A stretch of 64,000 nucleotides of DNA from Oxalobacter sp. OttesenSCG-928-P03 (GTDB lineage: Bacteria; Pseudomonadota; Gammaproteobacteria; Burkholderiales; Burkholderiaceae_D). The stretch is from the NCBI GenBank assembly GCA_030269625.1, contig JAJDFZ010000002.1:31752-95751 (forward strand), written 5' to 3'. Shown one piece after another: positions 19,743 to 30,722 of this stretch; within the stretch, counting starts at the first letter, position 1; each line of letters begins with the position of its first letter. Below the pieces are notes generated by a model that saw nothing but the letters and a program-made list of their open reading frames with translations, had not been told where the DNA came from and did no database searches. The translations under genes and the position numbers were made by a program.

Positions 19743-20924
19743 ATGCGGTGCATCATGCTGGTGCGCCCCGGATCGCTTATCTCTGACAATCATCTCACGC
19801 TTTTGGATAGCGGGCGGGAGTATTTCCCCGAGTTGATCAGGCAAATCAATGAGGCCAGGTCGGAAATCTATTTTGAAACCTATATTTTTTATCCCGACGA
19901 AGTTGGCCGGGCGGTCATGCGTGCCCTGCAGCAGGCTGCGCAGCGGGGTGTCCAGGTCCATGTCATTACCGACTGGTTCGGCACAGGGATGAGATTGTGC
20001 CGGCTGCTCAGGCGTGAATTTGAAAAGGCCGGCGTGCACTTCAGGGTTTTCAACCCCTGGTTTTACCGCGGCCTGGCCAGGCAGCACCGGAAAGTGTGCG
20101 TAATTGACCATCAGCATGCCTTTGTCGGCGGCATCAATATCCTGGACGATTACCGTTATGACTACAGCAAAAAAAAGCGCTTTCTGCAAGCGCCGCGCTG
20201 GGACTTTGCCGTTCTGGTTGAGGGCCCGATCCTGAATCTTATCCAGCAGGAGGTCGAGGCTTTCTGGGAGCGGGTAGGGCATATGCCGATCAGAAGCCGT
20301 TTTCGCAAGTACCGCACGTCTTTCAAACGGAAATTCGCGATCGCCAAGGTGGCGCTCGCCGGATTTGTCGTACGGGATAATTTCCGCAATCGCCGCACGA
20401 TCCAGCGCGCCTATTTGCGGGCAATGGGCCGGGCCAGGCGCGAGATTATACTGGTAACGCCGTATTTTGCGCCTGGCCGCAAATTCCGCTCGGCGCTGAT
20501 TTCGGCTGCCGGGCGCGGGGTGAAGGTAACGCTTTTGATTGGCATTGGCGAGTTCTGGTGGCAGGATGCCATAGCCAAATCTTTTTTCCCGAAACTGCTC
20601 AAAAGCGGCGTGCGGCTTTACGAGTACCGCAAAACGCAATTGCATGGCAAGGTGGCAGTCGTGGACGATACCTGGGCAACAGTGGGTTCCAGTAATTGCG
20701 ATGGCCTGAGTCTTTTTATCAACCACGAGGCTAATGTCATTGTCAGGGATACGGAATTTGCCTCCACATTGCGGGAGCATATTTTTACCGGTATTGCGGA
20801 TGCCGAGGAAATTCACCTGGAGGATTTCAAACGCATGCCGTGGTACCGGCGTTTCTGGTACGGCACCGCCCATCTGATCTATCGTTCCATCATGCGAACG
20901 GTGACGTGGGGAGACTACAACTGA
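19743..20924 (+). CDS. clsB: Cardiolipin synthase B
   Basis: Two PLD HKD motifs: QHRKVCVIDHQHAFVGGIN and QLHGKVAVVDDTWATVGSSN. Confidence 0.92.
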   Translation: MRCIMLVRPGSLISDNHLTLLDSGREYFPELIRQINEARSEIYFETYIFYPDEVGRAVMRALQQAAQRGVQVHVITDWFGTGMRLCRLLRREFEKAGVHFRVFNPWFYRGLARQHRKVCVIDHQHAFVGGINILDDYRYDYSKKKRFLQAPRWDFAVLVEGPILNLIQQEVEAFWERVGHMPIRSRFRKYRTSFKRKFAIAKVALAGFVVRDNFRNRRTIQRAYLRAMGRARREIILVTPYFAPGRKFRSALISAAGRGVKVTLLIGIGEFWWQDAIAKSFFPKLLKSGVRLYEYRKTQLHGKVAVVDDTWATVGSSNCDGLSLFINHEANVIVRDTEFASTLREHIFTGIADAEEIHLEDFKRMPWYRRFWYGTAHLIYRSIMRTVTWGDYN

Positions 20925-20961
20925 GTGGTTGCCAAAGCGTGACTCGCGGTACAATAAACAT

Positions 20962-21288
20962 GGAAGCAAGCCAGACAGCCGCTGGTCACAATAGTGACGG
21001 GAGGAAGGTCCGGACACCACAGAGCAGGGTGACGGCTAACGGCCGTCCGCTGAAAGCCGCGAGGTATAAGGCGAGGAACAGGGCCACAGAGACGAGCGTA
21101 TTCAGTTACGGTGAAACGCGGTAACCTCCACCTGGTGCAATTCCAAGTAGGCACGCGATGAGGCGGCTCGCGGAGCGTGCGGGTAGGAAGCTTGAGCGCC
21201 GGAGTAATCCGGCGCCTAGATGAATGGCTGTCATAGCAAACGGTTTTTCCGGTTGCCGTAACAGAATCCGGCCTATCGGCTTGCTTTT
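20962..21288 (+). ncRNA. rnpB: RNase P RNA (class A)
   Basis: GAGGAAGGTCCGGACACCACAGAGCAGGGTGACGGCTAACGGCCGTCC core, CCTAGATGAATGGCTGTCAT, P1 pairing AAGCAAGCC/GGCTTGCTT. Confidence 0.95.
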
Positions 21289-21300
21289 ATTTTTCACAGA

Positions 21301-21345
21301 AGGGTACGTCAGCCTGAAAAGGGCTGACGTACCCTTTTTCTTTTT
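21301..21345 (+). terminator. Intrinsic terminator after rnpB
   Basis: AGGGTACGTCAGCC-tgaaaag-GGCTGACGTACCCT perfect 14-bp stem plus TTTTTCTTTTTT. Confidence 0.85.
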
Positions 21346-21618
21346 TCAGCGCTCATGTCATTCGACTTGAAATGCGACGGGTTTACCCCTGTTTTTACTG
21401 TGAAAAAAATTGATCTGAATCAGGTTTTCCGACTTTGTCTCTTTTTTGGCATGAAAAGGGCGGTTTTTTGGATATACATGTTTTTACCTGAGAGGTCACT
21501 TTCACAGCAATTCGTAAGTCGCTAATTTTTATGGAAATTTATTTTTGCGCGTTATGACGAAATGTCTCTAAGTTATTGAGTTCATTAAGATTTTTTTTGT
21601 TTTTTTGATCAAAAACGC

Positions 21619-21646
21619 TTGACCAGTGACGCCGGCTTCCTCTAAA
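21619..21646 (+). promoter_or_regulatory. Putative dcw cluster promoter
   Basis: TTGACC-16 bp-TCTAAA immediately upstream of the phased repeats. Confidence 0.5.
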
Positions 21647-21686
21647 GTGGGAAAAGGTGTAAAAAAGTGGCATTTTGTGGGAATTG
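21647..21686 (+). promoter_or_regulatory. Putative MraZ-binding box array (4 repeats, 10-bp period)
   Basis: GTGGGAAAAG GTGTAAAAAA GTGGCATTTT GTGGGAATTG. Confidence 0.75.
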
Positions 21687-21737
21687 TCCGTGTAGTTCTC
21701 AGTTGGTTGGTGTTGTTGTTTTTTTAAAGGGGTGTTT

Positions 21738-22166
21738 GTGTTTCAGGGTGCGTCCTCCATCACGCTTGATGCCAAGGGCCGGATTTCAATTCCGGCCCGG
21801 CATCGTGATGCATTATCGCTGCAATGCGAGGGACGTGTCACGCTGACACGCCATCCCCACGGATGCCTGCTGTTTTTTCCACGGCCTGTGTGGGAAAACC
21901 ACCGGGAGCAGATTGCCGCGTGGCCGATGTCGGCCAGGGCGTGGCAGCGGATTTTCCTGGGGAGTGCCTCTGATGTGGAAATGGATTCAGCCGGGCGGAT
22001 TCTTGTTTCTCCTGAACTCCGTCAGGTGGCGGGATTAAAGCGTGAAGTCATGCTGCTGGGCATGGGATCTCATTTCGAGATATGGGATGCCGGCAGGCTG
22101 GCGGAAAGCGAGGCTGAGGCCATGGCCGCCGGTATGCCTGATGTGTTGCGGGATTTTTCGTTTTAA
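21738..22166 (+). CDS. mraZ: Transcriptional regulator MraZ
   Basis: [26 protein letters not shown]; SpoVT/AbrB fold motifs; GTG start at 21738 better fits RBS AAAGGGG than 21732. Confidence 0.92.
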   Translation: MFQGASSITLDAKGRISIPARHRDALSLQCEGRVTLTRHPHGCLLFFPRPVWENHREQIAAWPMSARAWQRIFLGSASDVEMDSAGRILVSPELRQVAGLKREVMLLGMGSHFEIWDAGRLAESEAEAMAAGMPDVLRDFSF

Positions 22167-22177
22167 GTGCAGCCGGG

Positions 22178-23131
22178 ATGCCGGATCTGAGCCATCATTC
22201 CGTCCTGCTGGCAGAGGCCGTTGATTCGCTTGCCATAGAGGGAGAGCGGACTAATGGTGTTTATCTTGACGGTACATTTGGCCGTGGCGGTCACAGCAGG
22301 TTGATTTTGGAGCGGCTGGGCGAAAAAGGGCGCCTGATTGCTTTTGACAAGGACCTCCAGGCAGTGGCTGTGGCAAAGGGGATTGAGGATACGCGTTTTG
22401 AGATTGTGCATGAAAGTTTTGCCGATCTTGATGCGGTACTCGATTCGCGTGGTATTGAAAAAATAGACGGGATATTACTGGATCTGGGGATTTCATCACC
22501 ACAGGTGGATGACCCGGATCGCGGTTTCAGTTTTCGTCTGGATGGTCCGCTGGATATGCGAATGGACACCACGCGCGGTGTTTCTGCAGCACAGTGGCTG
22601 GCATCCGAAAGTGAACAAAAGATTGCGGAGGTAATACGTGAGTATGGGGAAGAACGGTTTGCTGTTCAGGTTGCAAAGGCGATTGTTGATGGCCGGAAGG
22701 CCGCGCCCATTATTGGCACGAGGCAGCTTGCCGGCATCGTGGCAAAGGCAGTTAAAACGCGCGAGAAAGGTAAGGATCCAGCAACGCGCACCTTTCAGGC
22801 TATACGGATTTATGTCAACAAAGAACTTGAGGATCTGGAGGTAGGACTAGAGAAAGCCTGGAAACGGCTGGCATTGAACGGGAGAATGGCGGTGATCAGT
22901 TTTCATTCACTTGAAGACCGTATCGTAAAGCGTTTTTTTGCCGACAGGGCAACTGTCAGGCAGCCGGACCGCCGCCTGCCGATTCGTGCTGCAGAGCTTC
23001 CCCAGGCGGATATGAAACACATTGGCAGGAAAAAGCCTTCTGCTGCAGAAGTGGCTGCCAATCCCCGTGCCCGCTCTGCCATGCTCCGCGTGGTCGAGCG
23101 AATCTCGTTTTCGGGCAGGGGTGAGGCATGA
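22178..23131 (+). CDS. rsmH: 16S rRNA (cytosine(1402)-N(4))-methyltransferase
   Basis: [60 protein letters not shown]. Confidence 0.96.
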   Translation: MPDLSHHSVLLAEAVDSLAIEGERTNGVYLDGTFGRGGHSRLILERLGEKGRLIAFDKDLQAVAVAKGIEDTRFEIVHESFADLDAVLDSRGIEKIDGILLDLGISSPQVDDPDRGFSFRLDGPLDMRMDTTRGVSAAQWLASESEQKIAEVIREYGEERFAVQVAKAIVDGRKAAPIIGTRQLAGIVAKAVKTREKGKDPATRTFQAIRIYVNKELEDLEVGLEKAWKRLALNGRMAVISFHSLEDRIVKRFFADRATVRQPDRRLPIRAAELPQADMKHIGRKKPSAAEVAANPRARSAMLRVVERISFSGRGEA

Positions 23132-23403
23132 GAAGCGGGCGAGTGCAGATTATCCTGGTTATGGCGCTGCTTTTGAGTGCGCTGATGCTGGTCAACGCCA
23201 GGTACCAGTCCCGCCGGCTTTTTGTGGAACTGGAGTTTGAGCTGACGCAGGCGCGCCAGCTGGATGTGGAGTGGTCGCAACTGCAGCTTGACCAGTCCAG
23301 TCTGGGAAAGCATGCCCGTATCGAAACCAGTGCCAGGCGTGATCTGAACATGGTGCATGTCACGCCGGCCAATACGCGATTTATGACGGTGACAACAAAA
23401 TGA
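23128..23403 (+). CDS. ftsL: Cell division protein FtsL
   Basis: Small single-TM coiled-coil protein between rsmH and ftsI. Confidence 0.88.
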   Translation: MRSGRVQIILVMALLLSALMLVNARYQSRRLFVELEFELTQARQLDVEWSQLQLDQSSLGKHARIETSARRDLNMVHVTPANTRFMTVTTK

Positions 23404-25175
23404 AGCGCATGATGAAATTTCCGGGAAATTCGCGTGTTGCGGCGGCAAAGGGGGTTTCGTTTTCCGATACACCCGAGCTGAAGGTCACCCTGTCAAAATG
23501 GCGCTCCCATATTGTCCTTTTTTTCCTTTTCTTCATTTTCCTGTGCCTGATCGCACGGGCGCTCTGGCTGCAGGTGCTTTCAACGGAATTTTTGCAGAAA
23601 CAGGGTGAGTCACGTTATGCGCGCACGCTGGAATTGCCCGCTACCCGGGGGAAAATCACGGATCGGGATGGAACGGTACTGGCTTCCAGCATTCCTGTCA
23701 GGGCGATATGGGCCATTCCCGATGATGTATTGTCACAGCCCAAAGAAAAGCTGGCTGAACTGGCCAGGCTTTTGGGCATGAGCGAAAAGAATCTGCGTGC
23801 GCGGCTGGATTCGGACCGTGCCTTTGTCTATCTCAAGCGGCAGGTGGAAATGGATGTGGCCGATGCCGTTCTCAAGCTGGGTATCAAGGGAATCCAGACA
23901 AGGAAGGAATACAAACGCTACTACCCGGAAGGCGAGGTCATGTCCCATATCGTCGGGTTTACGAACGTAGAGGATATCGGCCAGGAAGGGATGGAGCTGG
24001 CATCACAGAAGGTGCTTTCCGGCGTGACAGGAAGCCGCAGGGTGATCAAGGACCGCCTCGGCAATATCGTGGAAGACCTGCGGGCAGTGAAGGAGCCCAG
24101 AGATGGGCGTGATCTCGTTTTGTCCATAGACAGCAGTATTCAGTATATCGCTTACAAGCAGCTCAAGGAGGCGGTGGATCTGCACAAGGCCAAGGCCGGT
24201 GCGGTGGTTGTGCTGGATATCCAGACAGGCGAAGTGCTGGCAATGGCTAATCTGCCCAGCTATAACCCCAATGACCGCAGCCAGCTCAAGGGGCGGCGGT
24301 TGCGTAATCGCGCACTGACGGATACGTATGAGCCGGGTTCTACCTTAAAGCCGTTCACGGTTGCCCTGGCGCTGGAAAAGGGCAGTGTGACACCGCAGAC
24401 CAAAATTCAGACAGCCCCCGGGAAAATGGTGATTGGCGATGCCACGATTGGTGACGCTCATCCGCATGGCGTGCTTTCTGTTGCGCAGGTGATTGAAAAA
24501 TCCTCGAATGTGGGGACTGCGAAGCTGGCGCTGGAGATGAAGCCGAAGGAAATGTGGGAAATGTTTACGTCGCTGGGATTCGGGCAGCAGCCGGAATTCG
24601 GTTTCCCGGGCACAACAGCCGGGCGCGTCAGGCCATACAAGTCGTGGCGGCCGGTTGAGCAGGCAACCATGAGTTATGGACACGGCATTTCGGTTTCCCT
24701 GATGCAGATTGCGCGTTCGTACATGATTTTTGCCCGAAATGGCGATATGGTCCCGCTTTCTCTGGCGCGGCTCGATGAGGTGCCCGTGGGACAGCAGATT
24801 GTTTCCGAGAAAACGGCGCGTGCGGTGCGAAGCATGCTGGAAATGGCGGCGGGCCCGAATGGAACCGCGCCCAGGGCGCAGGTTCCGGGGTATCGTGTTG
24901 CCGGAAAAACCGGAACCACGCACAAGATCGAAGGCGGCAAGTATGTCAACAAGTATGTGGCGTCTTTTGTCGGTTTTGCACCCGTATCCAGCCCGCGGAT
25001 TATCGTGGCCGTGATGATTGATGAGCCTTCCAGCGGGCAGCATTTTGGCGGGGTGGTGGCGGCACCGGTTTTTTCGAAAATTGTGGCCAATACGCTGCGA
25101 ACCATGAATATCACGCCGGATTCTTCCATCACGAATATTGTCATCCCGCAGGATGGGCCGAGGGAGAGCGTATGA
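23400..25175 (+). CDS. ftsI: Peptidoglycan D,D-transpeptidase FtsI (PBP3)
   Basis: EPGSTLKPF, SSNVG, AGKTGTTHK transpeptidase motifs. Confidence 0.95.
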   Translation: MKRMMKFPGNSRVAAAKGVSFSDTPELKVTLSKWRSHIVLFFLFFIFLCLIARALWLQVLSTEFLQKQGESRYARTLELPATRGKITDRDGTVLASSIPVRAIWAIPDDVLSQPKEKLAELARLLGMSEKNLRARLDSDRAFVYLKRQVEMDVADAVLKLGIKGIQTRKEYKRYYPEGEVMSHIVGFTNVEDIGQEGMELASQKVLSGVTGSRRVIKDRLGNIVEDLRAVKEPRDGRDLVLSIDSSIQYIAYKQLKEAVDLHKAKAGAVVVLDIQTGEVLAMANLPSYNPNDRSQLKGRRLRNRALTDTYEPGSTLKPFTVALALEKGSVTPQTKIQTAPGKMVIGDATIGDAHPHGVLSVAQVIEKSSNVGTAKLALEMKPKEMWEMFTSLGFGQQPEFGFPGTTAGRVRPYKSWRPVEQATMSYGHGISVSLMQIARSYMIFARNGDMVPLSLARLDEVPVGQQIVSEKTARAVRSMLEMAAGPNGTAPRAQVPGYRVAGKTGTTHKIEGGKYVNKYVASFVGFAPVSSPRIIVAVMIDEPSSGQHFGGVVAAPVFSKIVANTLRTMNITPDSSITNIVIPQDGPRESV

Positions 25176-26692
25176 TGACGCATATTTCCCAGGCAAAGAC
25201 GGTTTCAGCATGGCTTGGCAGGACCTGCCCGGCGGGAGATCTCTTTTCGGATTCGCGCGAGATCGGCGGAGCAGCAAAAGAGGCCGTTTTCTTCGCTTAC
25301 CAGGGGGATTCGGCAGATGGGCGCAGTTACATTTCCCATGCCCTGCAAAATGGCGCAAAAGCGGTGGTTTATGAAGAGACCGGTTTCAAGTGGAAGTCCG
25401 AGTGGAAGGTTCCACACCTGGCGGTCAAAAATCTCAGGGCGCTGGCAGGCCCGGTTGCCGATGCCTATTATGGTCATCCGTCCTCAGGCATGTTTGTGGC
25501 CGCTGTATCGGGGACCAATGGCAAGACTTCCTGTTCGCAGTGGATTGGCAGTGCCTTGTCAAGGCTGGGACAGAAAACAGCCGTGATCGGTACGCTGGGG
25601 GTCATTGTTTTTGAAAAAGGTGAAGCTGGCGCAGCGGATATGACCGGGTATACCACACCGGACCAGGTTCAGTTGCAGAGAAAACTGGCGATGCTGCGCC
25701 AGGCCGGTGTCTCTTGCGTTGCTATTGAGGCGTCTTCCATCGGTATCGAAGAGGAACGGCTTAACGGGCTGGATATTGATGTCGTGCTTTATACCAATTT
25801 CACGCGCGATCACCTGGATTATCACAAGGACATGGCGGCGTATGAAGCGGCCAAGCGCAAGCTGTTTGACTGGCCGGGCCTCAAGGCCGCAGTCATGAAT
25901 CTGGATGATGCCAAAGGCCGTGAATGGGCAGGGGAACTGAATGGAAAGCTCCGGCTTGCCGGTTATACGATCGACGCGGAAAAGGTGGAAGGCATGCCGG
26001 TATTGCGCGCATCGCAAATCCAGGCGCGCATGAGTGGAACGGCTTTCCAGCTTGAATCGCCTTACGGCCAGGCTCGCATCCAGACCCGTCTGGTCGGCAA
26101 TTTCAATGTCAGCAATGTCCTGGGTGTTTTGGGTGTGCTGCTTGAATACGGCGTGGAATGGAAGGCCGCGGTATCCGTGATACCGGAACTGCTTCCGCCG
26201 CCAGGGCGCATGCAGCCGCTTGGCGGAAAGGATGCCCCGCTGATTGTCATTGATTATGCGCATACGCCTGATGCCCTTGAAAAGGGGCTGGAAGCCTTGC
26301 GTATCGTGGCCAGCGACAGGAAGGGAGAGCTGTGGTGTGTGTTCGGCTGCGGCGGTGATCGTGACAGAGGCAAGCGAAAGGATATGGGGCGTGTCGCCGA
26401 GATGGCAGACCATGTCATTGTGACCAGTGACAATCCGCGCAGTGAGGATCCGCAGCAGATTATCCGGGATATTCTGTCCGGCATGCATGCCCCGGCGGTG
26501 ACGATTGAAGATCGGGCATCCGCCATCCTGCAGGCGGTGAAGCAGGCTTCGGCCAATGACGTGATTTTCCTGGCAGGGAAAGGCCATGAAACCTACCAGG
26601 AGGTAAAGGGAGCCAGGCATCCGTTTGTGGATGCTGATCACGCCGCTCTGGCGCTGGCAACCTTTGAGGCCTTGAAAAAGGGGGCTGTATGA
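25172..26692 (+). CDS. murE: UDP-MurNAc-tripeptide synthetase
   Basis: GTNGKTSCSQWI, TNFTRDHLDYH, DYAHTPDALEK, DNPRSEDP (meso-DAP-type motif). Confidence 0.95.
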   Translation: MMTHISQAKTVSAWLGRTCPAGDLFSDSREIGGAAKEAVFFAYQGDSADGRSYISHALQNGAKAVVYEETGFKWKSEWKVPHLAVKNLRALAGPVADAYYGHPSSGMFVAAVSGTNGKTSCSQWIGSALSRLGQKTAVIGTLGVIVFEKGEAGAADMTGYTTPDQVQLQRKLAMLRQAGVSCVAIEASSIGIEEERLNGLDIDVVLYTNFTRDHLDYHKDMAAYEAAKRKLFDWPGLKAAVMNLDDAKGREWAGELNGKLRLAGYTIDAEKVEGMPVLRASQIQARMSGTAFQLESPYGQARIQTRLVGNFNVSNVLGVLGVLLEYGVEWKAAVSVIPELLPPPGRMQPLGGKDAPLIVIDYAHTPDALEKGLEALRIVASDRKGELWCVFGCGGDRDRGKRKDMGRVAEMADHVIVTSDNPRSEDPQQIIRDILSGMHAPAVTIEDRASAILQAVKQASANDVIFLAGKGHETYQEVKGARHPFVDADHAALALATFEALKKGAV

Positions 26693-28044
26693 AAACGCGC
26701 CTCAGCGAAATCCGGACGTGGGTGCCCGGCAGCAGCGTTAAGGGGGATGCCTCCTTTGAGGGCGTTTCAACGGACAGCCGTACGGTTGGTCATGGCAATC
26801 TTTTTGTGGCGCTTCGCGGAGAGCATTTCGATGCGCATGATTTCTTGCCTGACATTGCGGCCAAAGGAGTGGCGGCCGTTGTGGCAGAACGTTTGCCCGA
26901 TGATTTTGCCTTGCCGTCCCTGCTGGTCAGCGACAGTCGCGTGGCCTTGGGAGAGATGGCAAAAAACTGGCGGAACCGGTTTTCCCTGCCCGTCATTGGC
27001 GTGACAGGCAGTAACGGCAAGACCACGGTCAAGGAAATGATTGCGGCGATCCTGCATGCGGCTTATGGCGATGGCCATTTCCTGGCAACAGCCGGGAACC
27101 TGAATAATGAAATCGGTGTGCCGCAGACGCTTTTCCGTCTGGATGACACGCATCGGGCCGCCGTGATTGAGCTTGGCATGAATCATCCGGGAGAGATTGC
27201 CTGGCTTGCTGCCGTGGCGCAACCGACGGTTGGGCTGGTGAATAATGCGCAGCGCGAGCATCAGGAATTCATGATCAATGTTGAGGCGGTGGCCAAAGAA
27301 AATGGCAGTGTGATTCGCGCACTACCCGCCGACGGGGTGGCGGTTTTCCCGGCTGAAGATGCGTTTGCCGGATTGTGGGATGAATATGCCCGGGAAGAGG
27401 GAGCGCGTCAGATTGTGACTTTCGGGTTCTCAAAAGAAGCCGTTGTTCGTGGACAGTATGATCCCGCCTCCGGCCGGCTGGAAATTCGCATGGCCGGAGA
27501 GCCTGTTTCCGTGCAACTGGCGGTTATCGGACAGCACAATGCCCACAATGCGCTGGCGGCCGCCGCCTGCTGTTATGCCATTGGCGTTGAAGATGCGGTG
27601 ATTGTGCAGGGGCTGGAATCATTTCAGCCGGTCAATGGCCGCCTCCAGAAAAAAACCGCTCGCAATGGTGCCGGACTGATCGACGACACCTATAATGCGA
27701 ACCCGGATTCGGTTCTGGCGGCTATTGATGTACTCGCCACAATGGATGCTCCTCGCGTACTGGTTTTGGGAGACATGGGAGAGGTTGGCAGTGAGGGTGC
27801 GCGCTTTCACGAGGAAGTCGGCGCATATGCCCGGGAAAAAGGGATTGAGCATTTTTACGTGCTGGGTGAACTGGCACGATATGCCGCCGGGGCCTATGGC
27901 GACAAAGCCAGGCATTTCGGGGACATAGGGCAATTGATGGCGGGTCTGCGGGAAGTCGTATCACCCGCGGCCACGGTACTGGTCAAAGGATCGCGCTTCA
28001 TGAAGATGGAGCGGGTTGTGAATGATTTGATAGAGAAAGAATAG
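26689..28044 (+). CDS. murF: UDP-MurNAc-pentapeptide synthetase
   Basis: [42 protein letters not shown]. Confidence 0.95.
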   Translation: MKTRLSEIRTWVPGSSVKGDASFEGVSTDSRTVGHGNLFVALRGEHFDAHDFLPDIAAKGVAAVVAERLPDDFALPSLLVSDSRVALGEMAKNWRNRFSLPVIGVTGSNGKTTVKEMIAAILHAAYGDGHFLATAGNLNNEIGVPQTLFRLDDTHRAAVIELGMNHPGEIAWLAAVAQPTVGLVNNAQREHQEFMINVEAVAKENGSVIRALPADGVAVFPAEDAFAGLWDEYAREEGARQIVTFGFSKEAVVRGQYDPASGRLEIRMAGEPVSVQLAVIGQHNAHNALAAAACCYAIGVEDAVIVQGLESFQPVNGRLQKKTARNGAGLIDDTYNANPDSVLAAIDVLATMDAPRVLVLGDMGEVGSEGARFHEEVGAYAREKGIEHFYVLGELARYAAGAYGDKARHFGDIGQLMAGLREVVSPAATVLVKGSRFMKMERVVNDLIEKE

Positions 28045-28052
28045 GAAAACGG

Positions 28053-29222
28053 ATGCTGCATTGGCTGGCACAACAATTTCAGCAGGACATTGGCTGGTTG
28101 AGAATTTTCGGATACATCACTTTCCGTGCGGTGTTTGCTTCGCTTACGGCACTGACGATAGGGCTGATTGCCGGACCGTCGGTTATCCGTTTGCTGACAC
28201 GCCTGAAGGTCGGGCAGGCCGTTCGCCAGGATGGACCGCAGACACACCTGGCCAAATCCGGAACACCGACCATGGGTGGATTGCTGATTCTGATTGGTAT
28301 CGGCATCTCAACGCTTCTGTGGTGTGATCTTTCCAACCGTTTTATCTGGGCGGTACTGATTGTGACACTGGGATATGGCGCTATTGGATGGGTCGATGAT
28401 TACCGCAAGGTTGTACACAAGAACCCGAAGGGTATGTCGTCAAAAGAAAAGTATTTCTGGCAGTCCCTGATCGGTATTTTGGCGGCGGTTTATCTGGCTT
28501 TTTCCGTTTCCGGACGAAGCAACATGGAGGTCTGGAGTCTGTTTGTGGAATGGATTCGCTCGGGGCTGGATGCGGATCTGCCAGCCAAGGCCGACCTGAT
28601 TGTGCCGTTTTTCAAGACAGTCAGCTATCCGCTGGGCGTGTGGGGATTTATTGCGCTGACCTATTTTGTCATTGTCGGTACCAGCAATGCCGTTAACCTG
28701 ACAGACGGGCTTGACGGGCTGGCTATCATGCCGACGATCATGGTGGGAACCGCGCTGGGCATCTTTGCCTATCTGACAGGTAATTTTACCTATGCGCATT
28801 ACCTGTTTATTCCATTCATTCCCGGTGCGGGAGAGTTGCTGATTTTCTGCGGGGCCATGGCAGGTGCCGGGCTGGCTTTCCTTTGGTTCAATGCTTATCC
28901 GGCCCAGATGTTCATGGGCGATGTCGGCGCGCTGGCACTGGGTGGCGCACTGGGTACGATCGCCGTTATCGTCCGCCAGGAAATCGTGCTTTGCATCATG
29001 GGCGGAATTTTCGTGGCGGAAACGATTTCGGTCATGATGCAGGTGATGTTTTTCAAATACACAAAGAAAAAATACGGGGTGGGCCGGCGCATTTTCCTGA
29101 TGGCGCCGCTTCACCATCATTTTGAACAAAAGGGCTGGAAAGAGACGCAGGTAGTTGTCCGTTTCTGGATCATTACGATGATGCTGGTCCTGCTGGGGCT
29201 GTCAACACTGAAATTGCGCTGA
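28053..29222 (+). CDS. mraY: Phospho-MurNAc-pentapeptide transferase
   Basis: [41 protein letters not shown]. Confidence 0.97.
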   Translation: MLHWLAQQFQQDIGWLRIFGYITFRAVFASLTALTIGLIAGPSVIRLLTRLKVGQAVRQDGPQTHLAKSGTPTMGGLLILIGIGISTLLWCDLSNRFIWAVLIVTLGYGAIGWVDDYRKVVHKNPKGMSSKEKYFWQSLIGILAAVYLAFSVSGRSNMEVWSLFVEWIRSGLDADLPAKADLIVPFFKTVSYPLGVWGFIALTYFVIVGTSNAVNLTDGLDGLAIMPTIMVGTALGIFAYLTGNFTYAHYLFIPFIPGAGELLIFCGAMAGAGLAFLWFNAYPAQMFMGDVGALALGGALGTIAVIVRQEIVLCIMGGIFVAETISVMMQVMFFKYTKKKYGVGRRIFLMAPLHHHFEQKGWKETQVVVRFWIITMMLVLLGLSTLKLR

Positions 29223-29225
29223 TAT

Positions 29226-30722
29226 ATGGATTACGCAGGCAAAAAGGTACTGGTACTGGGACTCGGGGAATCGGGTCTGGCAATGGCGCGCTGGCTGGCG
29301 CGCTGCGGTGCTTCTGTGCGTGTTGCCGATACACGTGAACAGCCTGAAAGACTGCCGCTTTTGCAAAGTGAAGTGCCTTCGGCCCGCTTCCAGAGCGGCC
29401 CTTTTTCGGAAGACCTTCTGGAAGCGGTGGACATGATTGCTGTCAGCCCCGGGCTGACGCCCGAAGAGGACCTGGCTGAGATCCTGCCGCTGGCGAATGC
29501 CCGGCATATCCCGATAGTGAGCGAGATTGAACTCTTTGCCCATGCGCTTTTGTCCCTGCAGGAAAAAACCGGCTACCGGCCCAAAGTGGTTGCCATCACC
29601 GGTACCAACGGCAAAACAACGGTAACGAGCCTGACCGCCAGGATGTGCGCCAGAGCCGGAAAGAAAGTGACGGTAGCAGGCAACATCAGTCCCTCTGTCC
29701 TGGATGTGCTGCGTGAGGCGCTGGATGCGCAAAGCCTGCCTGAAATCTGGGTGCTCGAATTGTCGAGCTTCCAGTTGTGGAGTACAGACAGCCTGAATGC
29801 GGATGTAGCGGCGGTACTGAATGTGACGCAGGATCATCTTGACTGGCACAAGAGCATGGCTGCCTATGCTGATGCCAAGGCCCGCATATTCGGCCCGGCA
29901 ACCATTCAGGTCCTGAACCGGGATGATCCGGCGGTGATGGGGATGGCATCTGAAAACCGGCGTGTGGTGACATTCGGGCTGGATGCGCCGCTGCGGGCGG
30001 ATGATTTCGGCATCCATGACAACCGGGGAATGGCATGGCTTTGTGTCATGAAAACCCATGAATCCGATATGCCTGCGGCACAGAAAAATACCTCGCTGCC
30101 GCTGGAAGTGGTGATGCAGGACCTGATGCCTGCGGCGGCATTACAGATTCGCGGGCGTCACAATGCAAGCAATGCTCTGGCCGCACTGGCATTATGCCGG
30201 GCAATCGGCTTGCCTCTGGCATCGCTTTTGCATGCGCTCAAGGAGTACCGCGGGGAGCCGCATCGTGTTGAACTGGTCATGACGGTGTCCGGAGTGAGCT
30301 ATATCGATGACAGCAAGGGAACCAATGTTGGCGCAACCGTTGCGGCTGTTGAAGGGCTGGGTGCGGAAAAAGGCGGCGATGCAAAGCGTCTGCTGCTGAT
30401 CGCCGGAGGCGACGGCAAGGATCAGGATTTCAGTCCTCTGGTTTTGCCGGTATCAAGATATGTCCATACCGTCCTCCTGATTGGAAAAGATGCGGCAGTG
30501 ATTGAGGCGGCACTCAAAGGAAGCGGCGCCGCGATGGTGATGTGTGATTCGCTGGAAAAAGCCGTGGATGAGGCGGCCGGGCGCGCAAGGGAAGGGGATA
30601 TCGTTCTGTTGTCTCCGGCCTGTGCCAGCATGGATATGTTCCGGAACTATGCCCATCGGGCGGAGGTATTTGTATCGGAAGTCAGGGAAATAGCCCTGTC
30701 ACGCGGTGAGGTGGTGACATGA
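29226..30722 (+). CDS. murD: UDP-MurNAc-L-alanine--D-glutamate ligase
   Basis: [39 protein letters not shown]. Confidence 0.95.
   Translation: MDYAGKKVLVLGLGESGLAMARWLARCGASVRVADTREQPERLPLLQSEVPSARFQSGPFSEDLLEAVDMIAVSPGLTPEEDLAEILPLANARHIPIVSEIELFAHALLSLQEKTGYRPKVVAITGTNGKTTVTSLTARMCARAGKKVTVAGNISPSVLDVLREALDAQSLPEIWVLELSSFQLWSTDSLNADVAAVLNVTQDHLDWHKSMAAYADAKARIFGPATIQVLNRDDPAVMGMASENRRVVTFGLDAPLRADDFGIHDNRGMAWLCVMKTHESDMPAAQKNTSLPLEVVMQDLMPAAALQIRGRHNASNALAALALCRAIGLPLASLLHALKEYRGEPHRVELVMTVSGVSYIDDSKGTNVGATVAAVEGLGAEKGGDAKRLLLIAGGDGKDQDFSPLVLPVSRYVHTVLLIGKDAAVIEAALKGSGAAMVMCDSLEKAVDEAAGRAREGDIVLLSPACASMDMFRNYAHRAEVFVSEVREIALSRGEVVT

Noticed and set aside
19689-21020. 443-aa minus-strand ORF
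   Set aside because: Antisense to clsB and running into rnpB; His/Arg/Pro-rich composition typical of a shadow ORF in GC-rich coding DNA.
24345-25358. 337-aa minus-strand ORF
   Set aside because: Antisense to ftsI/murE; low-complexity basic composition.
25559-26641. 360-aa minus-strand ORF
   Set aside because: Antisense to murE with no recognisable motifs.
28440-29129. 229-aa minus-strand ORF
   Set aside because: Antisense to mraY; His/Gln/Asn-rich shadow translation of membrane-protein codons.
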